Below are positions 1 through 14,562 of a DNA stretch of 64,000 nucleotides, piece after piece (positions within the stretch are counted from its first letter, which is position 1; every line of letters begins with the position of its first letter). The translations under genes and the position numbers were made by a program. The notes beneath the pieces were generated by a model, which saw only the letters and a list, made by a program, of their open reading frames with translations, made no database searches and was not told the origin of the DNA. The stretch lies in assembly GCF_004363095.1 (NCBI RefSeq), contig NZ_SNYO01000001.1:558001-622000 (forward strand). The letters run 5' to 3'. The DNA comes from Actinomycetospora succinea (GTDB lineage: Bacteria; Actinomycetota; Actinomycetes; Mycobacteriales; Pseudonocardiaceae).

Positions 1-1667
1 TCGCCGGGCTGGCGGGTCCACAGCGAGCCCTTGCCGTGCACGACCTCGTCGTGCGAGAGCGGCAGCACGTAGTTCTCGCTGTACGCGTACGTCATCGAGA
101 ACGTCATCTGGTTGTGGTGGTAGCTGCGGTGCACGGGGTCGCGCCCGATGTAGTCGAGCGTGTCGTGCATCCAGCCCATGTTCCACTTGAACCCGAAGCC
201 GAGCCCGCCGAGGTGGGTGGGCCGGGTGACGCCGGGCCACGCCGTCGACTCCTCGGCGATCGTCACGACGCTCGGGTGGGCCTTGTAGACGGTGGCGTTG
301 ACCTCCTGGAGGAACGACACCGCCTCGAGGTTCTCGCGGCCGCCGTAGCGGTTGGGCGTCCAGCCGCCGTCGGGGCGCGAGTAGTCGAGGTAGAGCATCG
401 AGGCGACCGCGTCGACGCGCAGACCGTCGACGTGGAACTCGTCGAGCCAGTACAGCGCGTTGGCGACGAGGAAGTTCCGCACCTGCGAGCGGCCGAAGTC
501 GAACACGAGCGTGCCCCAGTCGAGCTGCTCGCCGCGGCGCGGGTCGCCGTGCTCGTAGCAGGGCGTGCCGTCGAAGCGGGCCAGCGCCCACTCGTCCTTG
601 GGGAAGTGCGCGGGCACCCAGTCGACGATGACGCCGATGCCCGCGCGGTGCAGACGGTCGACGAAGTAGCGGAAGTCGTCGGGGGAGCCGAACCGCGAGG
701 TCGGCGCGTAGTACGAGCTGACCTGGTAGCCCCACGAGCCGCCGAACGGGTGCTCGGCCACCGGCAGCAGTTCGACGTGGGTGAAGCCGGTCTCGGTGAG
801 GTAGTCGGCGAGCTGGTCGGCGAGGTCGCGATAGCTCAGCCCCTGGCGCCACGAGCCCAGGTGCAGCTCGTAGACGCTCATCGGCTCGATGTGCGGGGTC
901 GACGCGGCCCGCTGCGTCATCCAGTCCTGGTCGGTCCACTCGTGGGTCGACGTGGTGACCACCGACGCCGGCGTGGGCGGCAGGTCGGCGGCGAAGGCCA
1001 TCGGGTCGGCCTTGTCGAGCCAGTTGCCGTCCGGGGAGAGGATCCGGAACCCGTAGCGGGCGCCGTCACCGATGCCCGGGACGAACAGCTCCCAGACGCC
1101 CGAGCCGAGCGCGCGCATCGGGGTGGCCGTCCCGTCCCACCCGTCCCAGTCGCCGCAGACGCGCACGCCGCGGGCGTGCGGCGCCCACACGGCGAACGAG
1201 GTGCCCTCGACGGGGCCGGCCGGCGTGGGCCAGCGGCGGAAGTGAGCGCCGAGGGCGTCCCAGAGCCGCTCGTGGCGGCCCTCGCCGATGAGGTGCAGGT
1301 CGACGGGGCCCAGCACCGGCGAGAAGCGGTACGGGTCGTCGGCGATCGTCTCGACGGTCTCGCCGGTGGCCTCGTCGGTGCGCCGCGTCGCGAGGCGGTA
1401 GCGCGGCAGCGGGCCGGGCACGCCGGCCGCGAACACACCCGCGTGGTGCACCTCGGCGAGCGGGTAGCGCCCGGCCGTCGGGCCGTCGTCGATGACGACG
1501 TCGACCGCGTCGGCACCGGGGCGCAGCGCGCGCACGATGACCGTGCCGGGCGACTCGGGGTCACGGTGCGGGCCGAGCACCCCGTGCGGGTCGCGGTGCG
1601 AGCCCTCCATGAGGAGGTGGACGTCGAGGTCCGAGGGGGTCGGGGTGAGGGGACGGGCCCGGGTCAT
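1..1667 (-). CDS. glgB: 1,4-alpha-glucan branching enzyme GlgB, 3' part outside the window
   Basis: Introduces alpha-1,6 branches into linear alpha-1,4-glucan in the cytosol, here the polymer made by GlgE. About 555 N-terminal residues are visible. They cover the N-terminal beta-sandwich modules (YELHLGSWR follows the second) and most of the GH13 barrel. The nucleophile Asp is in [18 protein letters not shown], the acid/base Glu in VTIAEEST, and the [12 protein letters not shown] motif lies just inside the window edge. The remaining C-terminal part is beyond position 1. The ATG at 1667 overlaps the TGA of the upstream maltokinase gene (ATGA), so the two are translationally coupled in the treS-mak-glgB operon. 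Family identity is not in doubt. Confidence 0.96.
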   Translation of the reverse strand, partial: MTRARPLTPTPSDLDVHLLMEGSHRDPHGVLGPHRDPESPGTVIVRALRPGADAVDVVIDDGPTAGRYPLAEVHHAGVFAAGVPGPLPRYRLATRRTDEATGETVETIADDPYRFSPVLGPVDLHLIGEGRHERLWDALGAHFRRWPTPAGPVEGTSFAVWAPHARGVRVCGDWDGWDGTATPMRALGSGVWELFVPGIGDGARYGFRILSPDGNWLDKADPMAFAADLPPTPASVVTTSTHEWTDQDWMTQRAASTPHIEPMSVYELHLGSWRQGLSYRDLADQLADYLTETGFTHVELLPVAEHPFGGSWGYQVSSYYAPTSRFGSPDDFRYFVDRLHRAGIGVIVDWVPAHFPKDEWALARFDGTPCYEHGDPRRGEQLDWGTLVFDFGRSQVRNFLVANALYWLDEFHVDGLRVDAVASMLYLDYSRPDGGWTPNRYGGRENLEAVSFLQEVNATVYKAHPSVVTIAEESTAWPGVTRPTHLGGLGFGFKWNMGWMHDTLDYIGRDPVHRSYHHNQMTFSMTYAYSENYVLPLSHDEVVHGKGSLWTRQPG

Positions 1668-3118
1668 CGCTCACCACGCCCCGCGGGCGTGAGCAGTCGA
1701 CGCATCGACCGGAGCGGGATGGACACCCAGCTCGGCCGGTTGCGGGTCTCGTACAGCACCTCGTACACCGCCTTGTCCAGCTCGTAGGCCCGCAGCAGCT
1801 CGGGCGACTCCCGGGGGTCGGTCCCGGTGGCCTCGGCGTAGCCGTCGCAGAACGCCGACCGGTTGCGGTCGGCCCACTCCTGCGCGCGGCGCTCGAGCTG
1901 CGGATCGGGGTCGTCCGCGGATTGTTCCCACTCCGAGAGCTGGTGGAACGCGGCGTAGTCGAACGAGCGCAGCATCGCGGCGACGTCGCGCATCGGGGAG
2001 TCGGGGCGGACCCGGTCGGCGAGGGACTTCGACGGCTCGCCCTCGAAGTCGATGACCAGCCAGCCGGTGGGCGTGCGCAGCTCCTGGCCCAGGTGCAGGT
2101 CGCCGTGGATGCGCTGCAGCGTCGACGGCTCGGCCGCCGACACCCCGCGCAGGACGGCGGCGATCGCCTCGCGCTGCTCGGCGACGCCCGGGACGGCGGC
2201 GGCTGCGCGGTCGAGGCGCTCGAGCATCCACTCCTCGATCTCGGAGGCGCCGCGCGCGTCGAGCGGGTGGGTGCCCAGCGCGGCGGCGAGCTCGAGGTGC
2301 ACGGCCGCGACGGTCTTGCCGATGCGGTGGGCCTCGCCGGCGAAGTCGCCGCCGACCTCGTCGGCACGCAGGTCGGCCTCGGCGAGCAGGTCGCGCACGC
2401 TGGCCGCGGCCATCGACCAGCCGTCGGCCGAGTTCGACGCGTAGGTCTGCAGCATGGCCACGGTCATGGGCTCGCCGTCGATCTCGCCCTCGATCGCCCC
2501 GAGCAGCGGCGCCACCTCGTGGCTGCCCTGCCGGCCCAGCGCGCGGTGCAGCTCCAGGTCCGGGTTGAGGCCGGCCGTCGCGCGCCGGAACAGCTTCATG
2601 ATCGCGCGCTCGCCGTAGATCACCGAGCTGTTCGACTGCTCGCCGATCAGCGGGCGCCCGGGCCCCACGATCGGCGCCTCGGTGTCGGGCTCGGCGACGA
2701 AGCGCAGCGGCCCGCGCGTCGCGTTCTCGGTGATCAGCGACAGGAACAGGCGGCTGATCCGGCCGTCGGCGAGGCCGTCGTACACGACGTCCTCGCCACG
2801 CCGCCCGATCACCGCGTACTCGACGTCCGCCGGCGGGCTCGCCTGGACGCCCAGCACGAGCTGGTAGCGCTCCTCGGTGCTGCCGCCCGTGTCGGCGGCG
2901 TCGGCGAACGACACCCCGATCACGGCGTGCTCGACCGTCGGCGTCTCGCCGGGCGCGGACACCACGGCGTGGCTCACCGTGCGCAGGCCCGCGACCACCC
3001 GCCCCTTGGCCGGGAACCACCGCTGGGTGGGCAGCCAGGCGAGCAGGGCGTCGTGCAGGCCGGCGAGCGGGTCACCGGTGTCACCGGGATTTCCGTCGGT
3101 CGGGCTCGTGGCGGGCAT
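1664..3118 (-). CDS. mak: Maltokinase (ATP-dependent, forms maltose-1-phosphate)
   Basis: Phosphorylates maltose from TreS to alpha-maltose-1-phosphate, the donor for GlgE. The protein is 484 residues, a normal size for Mak/Pep2. It has the N-terminal cap ([14 protein letters not shown], residues about 27-40) and the aminoglycoside-phosphotransferase-like kinase core with catalytic loop [10 protein letters not shown] (about residue 338) and metal-binding [11 protein letters not shown]. In many actinobacteria Mak is fused to TreS. Here the two are separate but overlap as ATGA at 3116-3120. The open frame runs on upstream through treS, but the ATG at 3118 next to the treS stop matches the family N-terminus and is the start chosen. 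Confidence 0.95.
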   Translation of the reverse strand: MPATSPTDGNPGDTGDPLAGLHDALLAWLPTQRWFPAKGRVVAGLRTVSHAVVSAPGETPTVEHAVIGVSFADAADTGGSTEERYQLVLGVQASPPADVEYAVIGRRGEDVVYDGLADGRISRLFLSLITENATRGPLRFVAEPDTEAPIVGPGRPLIGEQSNSSVIYGERAIMKLFRRATAGLNPDLELHRALGRQGSHEVAPLLGAIEGEIDGEPMTVAMLQTYASNSADGWSMAAASVRDLLAEADLRADEVGGDFAGEAHRIGKTVAAVHLELAAALGTHPLDARGASEIEEWMLERLDRAAAAVPGVAEQREAIAAVLRGVSAAEPSTLQRIHGDLHLGQELRTPTGWLVIDFEGEPSKSLADRVRPDSPMRDVAAMLRSFDYAAFHQLSEWEQSADDPDPQLERRAQEWADRNRSAFCDGYAEATGTDPRESPELLRAYELDKAVYEVLYETRNRPSWVSIPLRSMRRLLTPAGRGER

Positions 3119-4923
3119 CAGCGCTCCTCGGCCTCGTGGATGGCGAACCAGTAGAAGCCGTGACCCGGGAGGGTCAACAGGTACGGCAGTTCCCCGATCG
3201 CCGGGAAGGGCACACCCCCCGTGAGCTCCGTGGGCACGCAGTCCTTCCACGCGATGAGGTCGAGCTCCACCGGCTGGGGGAAGCGCGACATGTTGTTCAC
3301 GCAGAGCACCAGGTCGCGGAACCCGTCGGCGTCGACGTGCTCGCGCACGTAGGCGAGCACGCTCGGGTTCGACCCGCCGAGCTCGTGGAAGTTCCCGAGC
3401 CCGAACGCGGGGTGCTGCTTGCGGATGTCGATCATCCGCCGGTTCCAGTGCAGCAGGCTGGCCGTCGAGTTCGACTGCGCCTCGACGTTGACGGCCTGGT
3501 AGCCGTAGACCGGGTCCATGATGATCGGCAGGTTCAGCCGGCCCGGGTCGCACGTGGAGAAGCCGGCGTTGCGGTCCGGCGTCCACTGCATCGGGCTGCG
3601 CACGCCGTCCCGGTCGCCGAGCCAGATGTTGTCGCCCATCCCGATCTCGTCGCCGTAGTACAGGACGGGGCTGCCGGGCAGCGAGAGCAGCAGCGCGGTG
3701 AACAGCTCGAGCTGGTTGCGGTCGTTCTCGAGCAGCGGGGCCAGCCGCCGGCGGATGCCGATGTTGGCCTTCATGCGCGGGTCCTTGGCGTACTCCGCGT
3801 ACATGTAGTCGCGCTCGTCGTCGGTGACCATCTCGAGCGTGAGCTCGTCGTGGTTGCGCAGGAAGATCCCCCACTGCGCGCGCTCCGGGATCGCCGGCGT
3901 CTGCGCGAGGATCTCCGAGATCGGGAAGCGCGACTCGCGCCGCACCGCCATGAAGATGCGCGGCATCAACGGGAAGTGGAACGCCATGTGGCACTCGTCG
4001 CCGCCGACCTCGGCGTCGCCGAAGTACTCGACGACGTCGGCGGGCCACTGGTTCGCCTCGGCGAGCAGCACGCGGCCCGGGTACTCGTCGTCGACGACCT
4101 TGCGGCAGCGCTTGAGGAACGCGTGGGTCTCGGAGAGGTTCTCGCCGTTCGTGCCGTCGCGCTCGTAGAGGTACGGCACGGCGTCGAGCCGGAACCCGTC
4201 GATGCCCAGGTCGAGCCAGAAGCGCAGCGCGTCGATCATCGCCTCGCACACGGCCGGGTTGTCGAAGTTGAGGTCCGGCTGGTGGGAGAAGAAGCGGTGC
4301 CAGTAGAACTGGCCGCGCACCGAGTCGTAGGTCCAGTTGGACGACTCGGTGTCGACGAAGATGATCCGCGCGTCGGAGTAGCGGGTGTCGTCGTCGGACC
4401 ACACGTAGAAGTCGCCGTACGGCCCGTCCGGGTCGCGGCGCGACTCCTGGAACCAGTGGTGCTGGTCCGAGGTGTGGTTCATGACCAGGTCGGTGATCAC
4501 GCGGATCCCGCGGGCGTGGGCCTGGTCGAGGAGCTCGACGAAGTCCGCCACCGTGCCGAACTCCGGCAGCACCTTGCGGTAGTCGCGGATGTCGTAGCCG
4601 CCGTCGCGCAGCGGCGAGTCGTAGAACGGCGGCAGCCAGATGCAGTCGACGCCGAGCCACGCGAGGTAGTCGAGCTTGTCGGTGAGCCCGGACAGGTCGC
4701 CGAAGCCGTCGCGGTTGGAGTCGGCGAACGCCCGGACGAGCACCTCGTAGAAGACGGCGCGCTTGTACCACTCGTCGTCGACCGGGAGCGTCCGCGCATG
4801 TCGGAAGTCGTCGGCGCTGGGTTCCTCGACGGCCGAGGCGCCGTGGTCCTCGGTGACGTCGCGGACATGGTCCTCATCGCTCGGCGCGGCGGCGATGGCG
4901 CTCGCGCTGACTCCCTCGTTCAT
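3118..4923 (-). CDS. treS: Trehalose synthase TreS (maltose/trehalose isomerase, amylase)
   Basis: GH13 enzyme that interconverts trehalose and maltose, feeding maltose to the kinase encoded next. It has 601 residues. After a variable acidic N-terminus of about 50 residues comes [19 protein letters not shown], then [19 protein letters not shown]. The nucleophile Asp is in [16 protein letters not shown] (about residue 245), the Glu in [12 protein letters not shown] (about 288) and the third carboxylate in RNHDEL (about 357). The C-terminal beta domain ends in FYWFAIH. No Shine-Dalgarno precedes the ATG, but a TAGCGT box stands 8 nt upstream, which suggests a leaderless mRNA. First gene of the treS-mak-glgB operon. 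Confidence 0.97.
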   Translation of the reverse strand: MNEGVSASAIAAAPSDEDHVRDVTEDHGASAVEEPSADDFRHARTLPVDDEWYKRAVFYEVLVRAFADSNRDGFGDLSGLTDKLDYLAWLGVDCIWLPPFYDSPLRDGGYDIRDYRKVLPEFGTVADFVELLDQAHARGIRVITDLVMNHTSDQHHWFQESRRDPDGPYGDFYVWSDDDTRYSDARIIFVDTESSNWTYDSVRGQFYWHRFFSHQPDLNFDNPAVCEAMIDALRFWLDLGIDGFRLDAVPYLYERDGTNGENLSETHAFLKRCRKVVDDEYPGRVLLAEANQWPADVVEYFGDAEVGGDECHMAFHFPLMPRIFMAVRRESRFPISEILAQTPAIPERAQWGIFLRNHDELTLEMVTDDERDYMYAEYAKDPRMKANIGIRRRLAPLLENDRNQLELFTALLLSLPGSPVLYYGDEIGMGDNIWLGDRDGVRSPMQWTPDRNAGFSTCDPGRLNLPIIMDPVYGYQAVNVEAQSNSTASLLHWNRRMIDIRKQHPAFGLGNFHELGGSNPSVLAYVREHVDADGFRDLVLCVNNMSRFPQPVELDLIAWKDCVPTELTGGVPFPAIGELPYLLTLPGHGFYWFAIHEAEER

Positions 4924-4931
4924 CAGGCGTC

Positions 4932-4937
4932 ACGCTA
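4932..4937 (-). promoter_or_regulatory. Probable -10 box of a leaderless treS promoter
   Basis: On the minus strand TAGCGT fits the actinobacterial TANNNT -10 pattern. Eight bases separate it from the treS ATG at 4923, and no ribosome-binding site is present, which is the usual geometry of leaderless transcripts. Inferred from spacing only. Confidence 0.45.
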
Positions 4938-4944
4938 GTGGTCG

Positions 4945-4965
4945 GGGGCACGTGACCGGTGCCCC
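4945..4965 (-). terminator. Hairpin between fxsA and treS
   Basis: Perfect 7-bp arms GGGGCAC/GTGCCCC with a 7-nt loop lie 15 bases after the fxsA stop and before the treS promoter. It probably ends fxsA transcription. There is no clear T-run, as is common in high-GC actinobacteria. Confidence 0.5.
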
Positions 4966-4979
4966 GGGCGGGCATCTCC

Positions 4980-5516
4980 TCAGGTGGAGGGACGGTCGTC
5001 GTCCCGGCGGTCGACGACCTCGCCCTCGATGACCGTCCCGCGGAACGATCCGGTGTCCAGCCGGCCGGGGCCCGCGGTGTCGCGTGCGCCCCACGGGTCG
5101 GCGCCCCAGGCACCGGGCCCGCCCGCGCCCACGACGGTGACCGACGGCCCGACGCGCGCGCTCCCGGCGCGCACGGCCCGGGCGGCGGCGCGGCGCGCGA
5201 GGGCCCGGCGCACCGGCGGGACCAGCAGCACGAGCGCGGCGAGCGTGGACAGCAGGCCCGGCACGACCAGCAGGACGCCGGCGAGGGCGACGTACATGCC
5301 GTCGGCGACCTCGGCCTCGGCGGGCTGTCCGCGCCGCGCGGCCTCCCGCAGCGCCGTCATCGACCGGCGGCCCTCCCGCTTGATCGCCCAGGCCCCGACG
5401 ACCGCGGAGAGGACCAGCACCCCGAGCAGGCCCCAGAAGCCGATCGTCTGGCCCACCAGGACCAGCACGGTGATCTCGACGGCCAGATAGACCGCCACGG
5501 CGAGGAGCAAGCGCAC
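4980..5516 (-). CDS. fxsA: FxsA-family membrane protein
   Basis: A 178-residue integral membrane protein of the FxsA family. In E. coli FxsA affects phage F exclusion by PifA; the general cellular role is not established. Residues 1-45 hold two hydrophobic segments (LLLAVAVYLAVEITVLVLVG, then WGLLGVLVLSAVVGAWAI) followed by the family's KREGRRSMTALREAARRG loop. A further pair of membrane segments is around residues 75-105 (MYVALAGVLLVVPGLLST). The C-terminal 60 residues are Gly/Ala/Arg-rich and variable. The GTG start at 5516 has a strong AGGAGGT site 3 bases upstream. It lies between glgE and treS, both on the same strand, but hairpins on each side make it look independently transcribed. Confidence 0.88.
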   Translation of the reverse strand: MRLLLAVAVYLAVEITVLVLVGQTIGFWGLLGVLVLSAVVGAWAIKREGRRSMTALREAARRGQPAEAEVADGMYVALAGVLLVVPGLLSTLAALVLLVPPVRRALARRAAARAVRAGSARVGPSVTVVGAGGPGAWGADPWGARDTAGPGRLDTGSFRGTVIEGEVVDRRDDDRPST

Positions 5517-5528
5517 GGTGACCTCCTA

Positions 5529-5560
5529 GGGCTCTCGACCGGTCCAACGCCCGAGAGCCC
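5529..5560 (-). terminator. Hairpin downstream of glgE
   Basis: Perfect 9-bp arms GGGCTCTCG/CGAGAGCCC with a 14-nt loop, 59 bases after the glgE stop. It almost abuts the fxsA Shine-Dalgarno (AGGAGGT), so besides ending glgE transcripts it could influence fxsA translation. No T-tract. Confidence 0.5.
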
Positions 5561-5618
5561 CCGATCGTGCCCGATGCGCCCGGTTCTCAGCAGGCGCACA
5601 GGGTCACGATCTCCCCGC

Positions 5619-9785
<4,167 letters not shown>

Positions 9786-9836
9786 CGGATCGATCCAGGG
9801 AAGGTGGGCGGGCACGGCGCGTCGGGGGTCGAGCCG

Positions 9837-9842
9837 TAGGCT
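9837..9842 (+). promoter_or_regulatory. Probable -10 box of leaderless glgP promoter
   Basis: TAGGCT stands 8 bases before the glgP GTG at 9851 and there is no ribosome-binding site, as in leaderless actinobacterial promoters. The divergent glgE start is only about 65 bases away, so the two genes share a very compact promoter region. Confidence 0.45.
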
Positions 9843-9850
9843 CCCGGCGC

Positions 9851-12385
9851 GTGAAGGCTCTGCGTCGCTTCTCCGTCCGCGCCCAGCTCCCGACCGCTCT
9901 CGCGCCCCTCCAGGAGCTGGCCACGAACCTGCGCTGGACGTGGCACGGGCCCACGCAGGACCTCTTCGCCACCATCGACGAGACGGCCTGGCGCGCCACC
10001 GGCGACCCCGTCCGGATGCTCGGCGAGGTGCGTCCCCAGCGGCTGGCCGAGCTCGCCGAGGACGCCTCGTTCGTGGGGCGCGTGCAGGAGCGCGCGGAGG
10101 ACCTCCGGGGCTACCTGGACGCGCCGCGCTGGTACCAGTCCCGGTCCGCGGAGGGCTTCCCCTCGGCGATCGGCTACTTCTCGATGGAGTTCGGCGTCAG
10201 CGAGGTGCTGCCGAACTACTCGGGCGGGCTCGGCATCCTCGCCGGCGACCACCTCAAGGCGGCGAGCGATCTCGGGGTCCCCCTGGTCGCCGTCGGCCTC
10301 CTGTATCGATCCGGGTACTTCCGCCAGTCGCTCTCGCTCGACGGCTGGCAGCAGGAGCACTACCCGGCGCTCGACCCGCAGGGCCTGCCGCTGCACCTGC
10401 TCGCGGACGTGTCGGGCGCGCCGGTGCTCGTCGGCGTCGCGATGCCCGAGGGCCGCACGCTGCGGGCGCGGGTGTGGGTGGCCTCGGTCGGCCGGGTGCC
10501 GCTGCTGCTCCTCGACGCCGACATCGAGGACAACGACCCCGACCTGCGCCAGGTCACCGACCGCCTCTACGGCGGCGACGCCGAGCACCGCATCCGCCAG
10601 GAGATCCTCGTCGGGATCGGCGGGGTGCGCGCCGTCCGCGCCTTCTGCCGCTCCACCGGGCACCCGGCGCCCGAGGTGTTCCACACCAACGAGGGCCACG
10701 CGGGCTTCCTGGGCCTCGAGCGCATCCGCGAGCTCGTCGACGACGCCGGCCTCGACTTCGACCAGGCGCTCGCCACCGTCCGCGCGGGCACCGTGTTCAC
10801 CACCCACACCCCGGTGCCCGCGGGCATCGACCGCTTCCCGGTGGGGCTGGTCGAGTACTACTTCACCGCGGACATGCTGCCGGGCATCGAGCCCGCCCGG
10901 GTGCTCTCGCTGGGCCGGGAGCCCGCGGGCGACATGTTCAACATGGCGCACATGGGCCTGCGGCTGGCCCAGCGCTCCAACGGCGTCTCGCAGCTGCACG
11001 GCGAGGTCTCGCGCGGGATGTTCCAGAGCCTGTGGGGCGGGTTCGACGTCCCGGAGGTGCCGATCGGCTCGGTGACCAACGGCGTGCACGGACCCACGTG
11101 GACCGCGCGCGAGATCGCCGGGCTCACCGCGGGCGCCGAGGCCGCGGGCAGCCCGGAGCTGTTCGGGGTGTCCGACGCGCTGCTCTGGGAGATGCGCGGG
11201 ACGCTGCGCCGCCGCCTCGTCGAGGAGGTCCGCCGGCGGGTGCGCGCGTCGTGGCTGCAGCGCGGCGCCTCGGAGCCCGAGCTGGCCTGGACCGAGCGCG
11301 TCTTCGACCCCGACGTGCTCACCATCGGCTTCGCCCGCCGCGTGCCGACCTACAAGCGGCTGACGCTGATGCTGCGCGACCAGGAGCGCCTGCGCTCGAT
11401 GCTGCTCGACCCGGAGCGCCCGGTGCAGCTGGTGATCGCCGGCAAGTCGCACCCCGCCGACGACTCCGGCAAGCGGCTCATCCAGGAGATGGTGCGGTTC
11501 GCCGACGACCCCGCGGTCCGCCACCGGATCACGTTCCTGCCCGACTACGACATGTCGATGGCGCGCTACCTCTACTGGGGCTGCGACGTCTGGCTGAACA
11601 ACCCGCTGCGCCCGCTCGAGGCGTGCGGGACGTCGGGCATGAAGTCGGCGCTCAACGGCGGGCTCAACCTGTCGGTGCGCGACGGCTGGTGGGACGAGCT
11701 CTACGACGGCCGCAACGGCTGGGCGATCCCGACCGCCGACGGCGTCGACGACCCGGACCGCCGCGACGACATCGAGGCGAACGCGCTCTACGAGCTGCTC
11801 GGCACCACGGTCGCCCCGCTGTTCTACGACCGCGGCGCCGACGGCGTGCCCGACCGCTGGACCTCGCTCGTGCGGCACACGCTCGCGACCCTGTCGCCGA
11901 AGGTGCAGGCGACGCGGATGGTCACCGACTACGTCGAGCAGTGGTACGCCCCGGCGGCCCGGTCGGCGGCGCGCGTGCTCGCGAACGGGTTCGCGGGCGC
12001 CAGGGAGCTCGCGGGCTACCGGGCGCGCCTCGACGCCGCCTGGTCGTCGGTGGCCGTGGCGGAGGTCGACGCCTCCGGCGGCGCGGACACCCCGGTGCTC
12101 GGCGCGCCGATGACCGTGCGGGCCGAGGTCGTGCTCGGCGGCCTCGCGCCCGAGGAGGTCCTCGTGCAGGCGGTCGTCGGCCGGGCGGACGACGCCGACG
12201 AGCTCTCGGAGCCCGTCGTGCAGGAGATGTCCCCGATCGGGGCGGGCCACGACGGCTCGCACCGCTTCGAGGCCGTCGTCGCCCTGCCCCACGCGGGCGT
12301 GCTGGGCTACACGGTGCGCGTCCTGCCGCGCCACGACCTCCTCGCGGCGCCGGCGGAGCTCGGCCGGATCGTCCTGCCGGCGTAG
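9851..12385 (+). CDS. glgP: Alpha-glucan phosphorylase (glycogen phosphorylase type, DUF3417 N-terminus)
   Basis: Phosphorolyses alpha-1,4-glucan to glucose-1-phosphate. It has 844 residues. The N-terminal DUF3417 region ([14 protein letters not shown], residues 20-35) is typical of the actinobacterial/archaeal-type phosphorylase. Then come [20 protein letters not shown] and the phosphorylase core, with the pyridoxal-phosphate lysine in [18 protein letters not shown] (about residue 598). It is divergent from glgE and convergent with glgX, so synthesis and breakdown enzymes of the same polymer sit side by side. The GTG start is fixed by the [14 protein letters not shown] family N-terminus and the TAGGCT box. 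Confidence 0.95.
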   Translation: MKALRRFSVRAQLPTALAPLQELATNLRWTWHGPTQDLFATIDETAWRATGDPVRMLGEVRPQRLAELAEDASFVGRVQERAEDLRGYLDAPRWYQSRSAEGFPSAIGYFSMEFGVSEVLPNYSGGLGILAGDHLKAASDLGVPLVAVGLLYRSGYFRQSLSLDGWQQEHYPALDPQGLPLHLLADVSGAPVLVGVAMPEGRTLRARVWVASVGRVPLLLLDADIEDNDPDLRQVTDRLYGGDAEHRIRQEILVGIGGVRAVRAFCRSTGHPAPEVFHTNEGHAGFLGLERIRELVDDAGLDFDQALATVRAGTVFTTHTPVPAGIDRFPVGLVEYYFTADMLPGIEPARVLSLGREPAGDMFNMAHMGLRLAQRSNGVSQLHGEVSRGMFQSLWGGFDVPEVPIGSVTNGVHGPTWTAREIAGLTAGAEAAGSPELFGVSDALLWEMRGTLRRRLVEEVRRRVRASWLQRGASEPELAWTERVFDPDVLTIGFARRVPTYKRLTLMLRDQERLRSMLLDPERPVQLVIAGKSHPADDSGKRLIQEMVRFADDPAVRHRITFLPDYDMSMARYLYWGCDVWLNNPLRPLEACGTSGMKSALNGGLNLSVRDGWWDELYDGRNGWAIPTADGVDDPDRRDDIEANALYELLGTTVAPLFYDRGADGVPDRWTSLVRHTLATLSPKVQATRMVTDYVEQWYAPAARSAARVLANGFAGARELAGYRARLDAAWSSVAVAEVDASGGADTPVLGAPMTVRAEVVLGGLAPEEVLVQAVVGRADDADELSEPVVQEMSPIGAGHDGSHRFEAVVALPHAGVLGYTVRVLPRHDLLAAPAELGRIVLPA

Positions 12386-12392
12386 ACGCCGA

Positions 12393-12454
12393 GATCGTGG
12401 TCCCGGTGACGGAACCCCGCAGATTCGCGGGGATTCGTCACCGGAGCCGCGATC
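12393..12454. terminator. Long bidirectional hairpin between convergent glgP and glgX
   Basis: Two 28-base arms (12393-12420 and 12427-12454) pair at 23 of 28 positions around a 6-base loop, with a fully matched CCCCGC/GCGGGG stem at the apex. The right arm runs into the glgX stop codon. It probably terminates both genes. Confidence 0.65.
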
Positions 12455-14498
12455 ATGCGCTCCGGGGGGACGCTCGCAGCGCCAGCGCCGAGTGCGCGGG
12501 CACCGGCAGCACGGTCCCGGCCGGCAGGGGGTCGGTGGTCGGCGGGGCGCCGGTGGTCGTGCCCGGGTCGAGCACCGGCACCCAGGCGGTGTCGCCGAAC
12601 GCGGCCGGCAGCAGCACGTCCACGGGCGCCCCGCCGGCGTGCAGGACGAGCAGCAGGGCCGGGTCGCCGTCGACGCGCACGACCAGGGTGGGGTCGTGGT
12701 GGTGGAAGTCGGGCTCGGTGAACTCGCTGCCGTCGGGGTGCAGCCACGCGATGTCCGGGGCGGCGCCGTCGGGGTCGGTGTCCTCGCGGCCGTAGAAGAA
12801 GTCGGTGCGCCGCAGGGCCGGGGTCGAGCGGCGCAGGGACAGGGCCCGGCCGACGAAGTCGACGAGGTCCGGTGACTCCCACGAGCGCCACGAGGTCTCG
12901 TCGTCGAGGCAGTACACGTTGTTGTTGCCGTGCTGCGTGTGGCCGAGCTCGTCGCCGCCGAGCAGCATCGGGGTGCCCGCCGAGAGCAGCAGCGTCATGA
13001 GCAGGTTGCGCGCCTGGCGGGCGCGCAGGGCGAGGATCGCCGGGTCGTCCGTGGGCCCCTCGACACCGTGGTTGGCCGAGCGGTTGTCGTCGGTGCCGTC
13101 GCGGCCCTGCTCGCCGTTGGCCTCGTTGTGCTTGCGCTCGTAGGACACGAGGTCGGCGAGGGTGAAGCCGTCGTGCGCGGTGACGAAGTTGACCGAGGCG
13201 GCCGGGGTGCGTGCGGGCCAGTAGAGGTCCGACGACCCCGCGATCCGCGTGACGATCTCCGAGACCGGGCCGTGGCCGCGCCAGAAGTCGCGCACACCGT
13301 CGCGGAAGCGCCCGTTCCACTCCGCCCACGGGGGCGGGAAGCCGCCGACCTGGTAGCCCTCGCCGGTCGCGTCCCACGGCTCGGCGATGAGCTTGACCTG
13401 CGACAGGACCGGGTCGTCGGTGATCGCGCCGAGCAGCGGCGTCGCCGGGTCGAAGGCGCCGCCGTGGGGCCGGCCGAGGGTCGAGGCGAGGTCGAAGCGG
13501 AAGCCGTCGACGCCCATCGTCGTCACCCAGTGCCGCAGCGAGTCCAGGACGAGCGCGCGCACCAGCGGGGAGGCGGCGTCGAGGGTGTTGCCGCAGCCGG
13601 TGACGTCGACGTCGCGGCCGTGCGCGTCGAGGGCGTACCAGCCGGCGGCGTCGAGGCCGCGCCACGACAGCGACGGGCCGTCGGCGCCTCCCTCGCAGGT
13701 GTGGTTGAACACGACGTCGAGCACGACCTCGAGGCCCGCGGCGTGCAGCGTCGCGACCATCGCCCGGAACTCCTCGACCTCGCGGCCCGGCGTCGACGCG
13801 TAGCAGGGGTGCGGCGCGAGGTAGGCCAGCGTGGAGTAGCCCCAGTGGTTGCGCCGGCCGCGGGTGAGCAGCGAGGGCTCGGAGGTGTGCGCGAACACCG
13901 GGAGCAGCTCGACGGTCGTCACCCCGAGCGCGACGAGGTGGTCGACGACGGCGGGGTGGGCGACGCCGGCGTAGGTCCCGCGCAGCTCCTCGGGCACCGC
14001 GGGGTGCAGCTTGGTGAGGTCGCGGACGTGGGTCTCGTAGATCACCGTGTCCGCCCACGGCACGGCCGGGCGGGCCGTCGTGGCGGGCTCGAGGTCCGCG
14101 GTGACGATCCCGTGCGGCACGGAGCCCGCGGAGTCGCGGTCGCCGGGCCGGGTCGAGAACGGGTCGGTGCCGGAGAACGGGCGCGCGGCCTCCAGCGAGG
14201 TGACGGTGCCCTCGACGCGGCGCGCCCACGGGTCGACGAGCAGCTTCGCGGGGTTGGTGCGCACGCCGCGCGCCGGGTCCCACGGCCCGTGCACGCGCAG
14301 CCCGTAGGGGTCGCCGACGCTCACGCCGCCGGCCTCCCCGGTCCACCGGTCGCCCGAGCGGCGCAGCTCGATCCGGCGTTCGCCCCCCTCGCCGGGCAGG
14401 CACAGCTCCACCGCCTCGGCGCTCGGCGCGGCCGGGACGGTGACGTGCAGCACGTCGCCGTCGAGATGGGAGCCGGGGCGGGGAGCGGTGGTGGGCAT
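12453..14498 (-). CDS. glgX: Glycogen debranching enzyme GlgX (isoamylase type)
   Basis: Hydrolyses alpha-1,6 branches, generally after phosphorylase has shortened the chains. The 681 residues are the usual GlgX/TreX length. There is an N-terminal CBM48-like beta domain (PYGLRVHGPWDPARG, then NPAKLLVDPWARRVEG). The GH13 barrel follows with VDGFRFDLASTLGR (nucleophile Asp near residue 336), LIAEPWDATGEGYQVGGFP (Glu near 371) and FVTAHDGFTLADLVSY. The ATG at 14498 (MPTTAPRPGSHLDGD) gives a standard N-terminus; the frame is open further upstream but that stretch has no family character. Convergent with glgP. Confidence 0.94.
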   Translation of the reverse strand: MPTTAPRPGSHLDGDVLHVTVPAAPSAEAVELCLPGEGGERRIELRRSGDRWTGEAGGVSVGDPYGLRVHGPWDPARGVRTNPAKLLVDPWARRVEGTVTSLEAARPFSGTDPFSTRPGDRDSAGSVPHGIVTADLEPATTARPAVPWADTVIYETHVRDLTKLHPAVPEELRGTYAGVAHPAVVDHLVALGVTTVELLPVFAHTSEPSLLTRGRRNHWGYSTLAYLAPHPCYASTPGREVEEFRAMVATLHAAGLEVVLDVVFNHTCEGGADGPSLSWRGLDAAGWYALDAHGRDVDVTGCGNTLDAASPLVRALVLDSLRHWVTTMGVDGFRFDLASTLGRPHGGAFDPATPLLGAITDDPVLSQVKLIAEPWDATGEGYQVGGFPPPWAEWNGRFRDGVRDFWRGHGPVSEIVTRIAGSSDLYWPARTPAASVNFVTAHDGFTLADLVSYERKHNEANGEQGRDGTDDNRSANHGVEGPTDDPAILALRARQARNLLMTLLLSAGTPMLLGGDELGHTQHGNNNVYCLDDETSWRSWESPDLVDFVGRALSLRRSTPALRRTDFFYGREDTDPDGAAPDIAWLHPDGSEFTEPDFHHHDPTLVVRVDGDPALLLVLHAGGAPVDVLLPAAFGDTAWVPVLDPGTTTGAPPTTDPLPAGTVLPVPAHSALALRASPRSA

Positions 14499-14562
14499 CG
14501 GAGCGAGATCGTGCCCGATCGCGGGGCGGGCCGTCGCCCGTCGGGGACTGTGATCCGTCAGG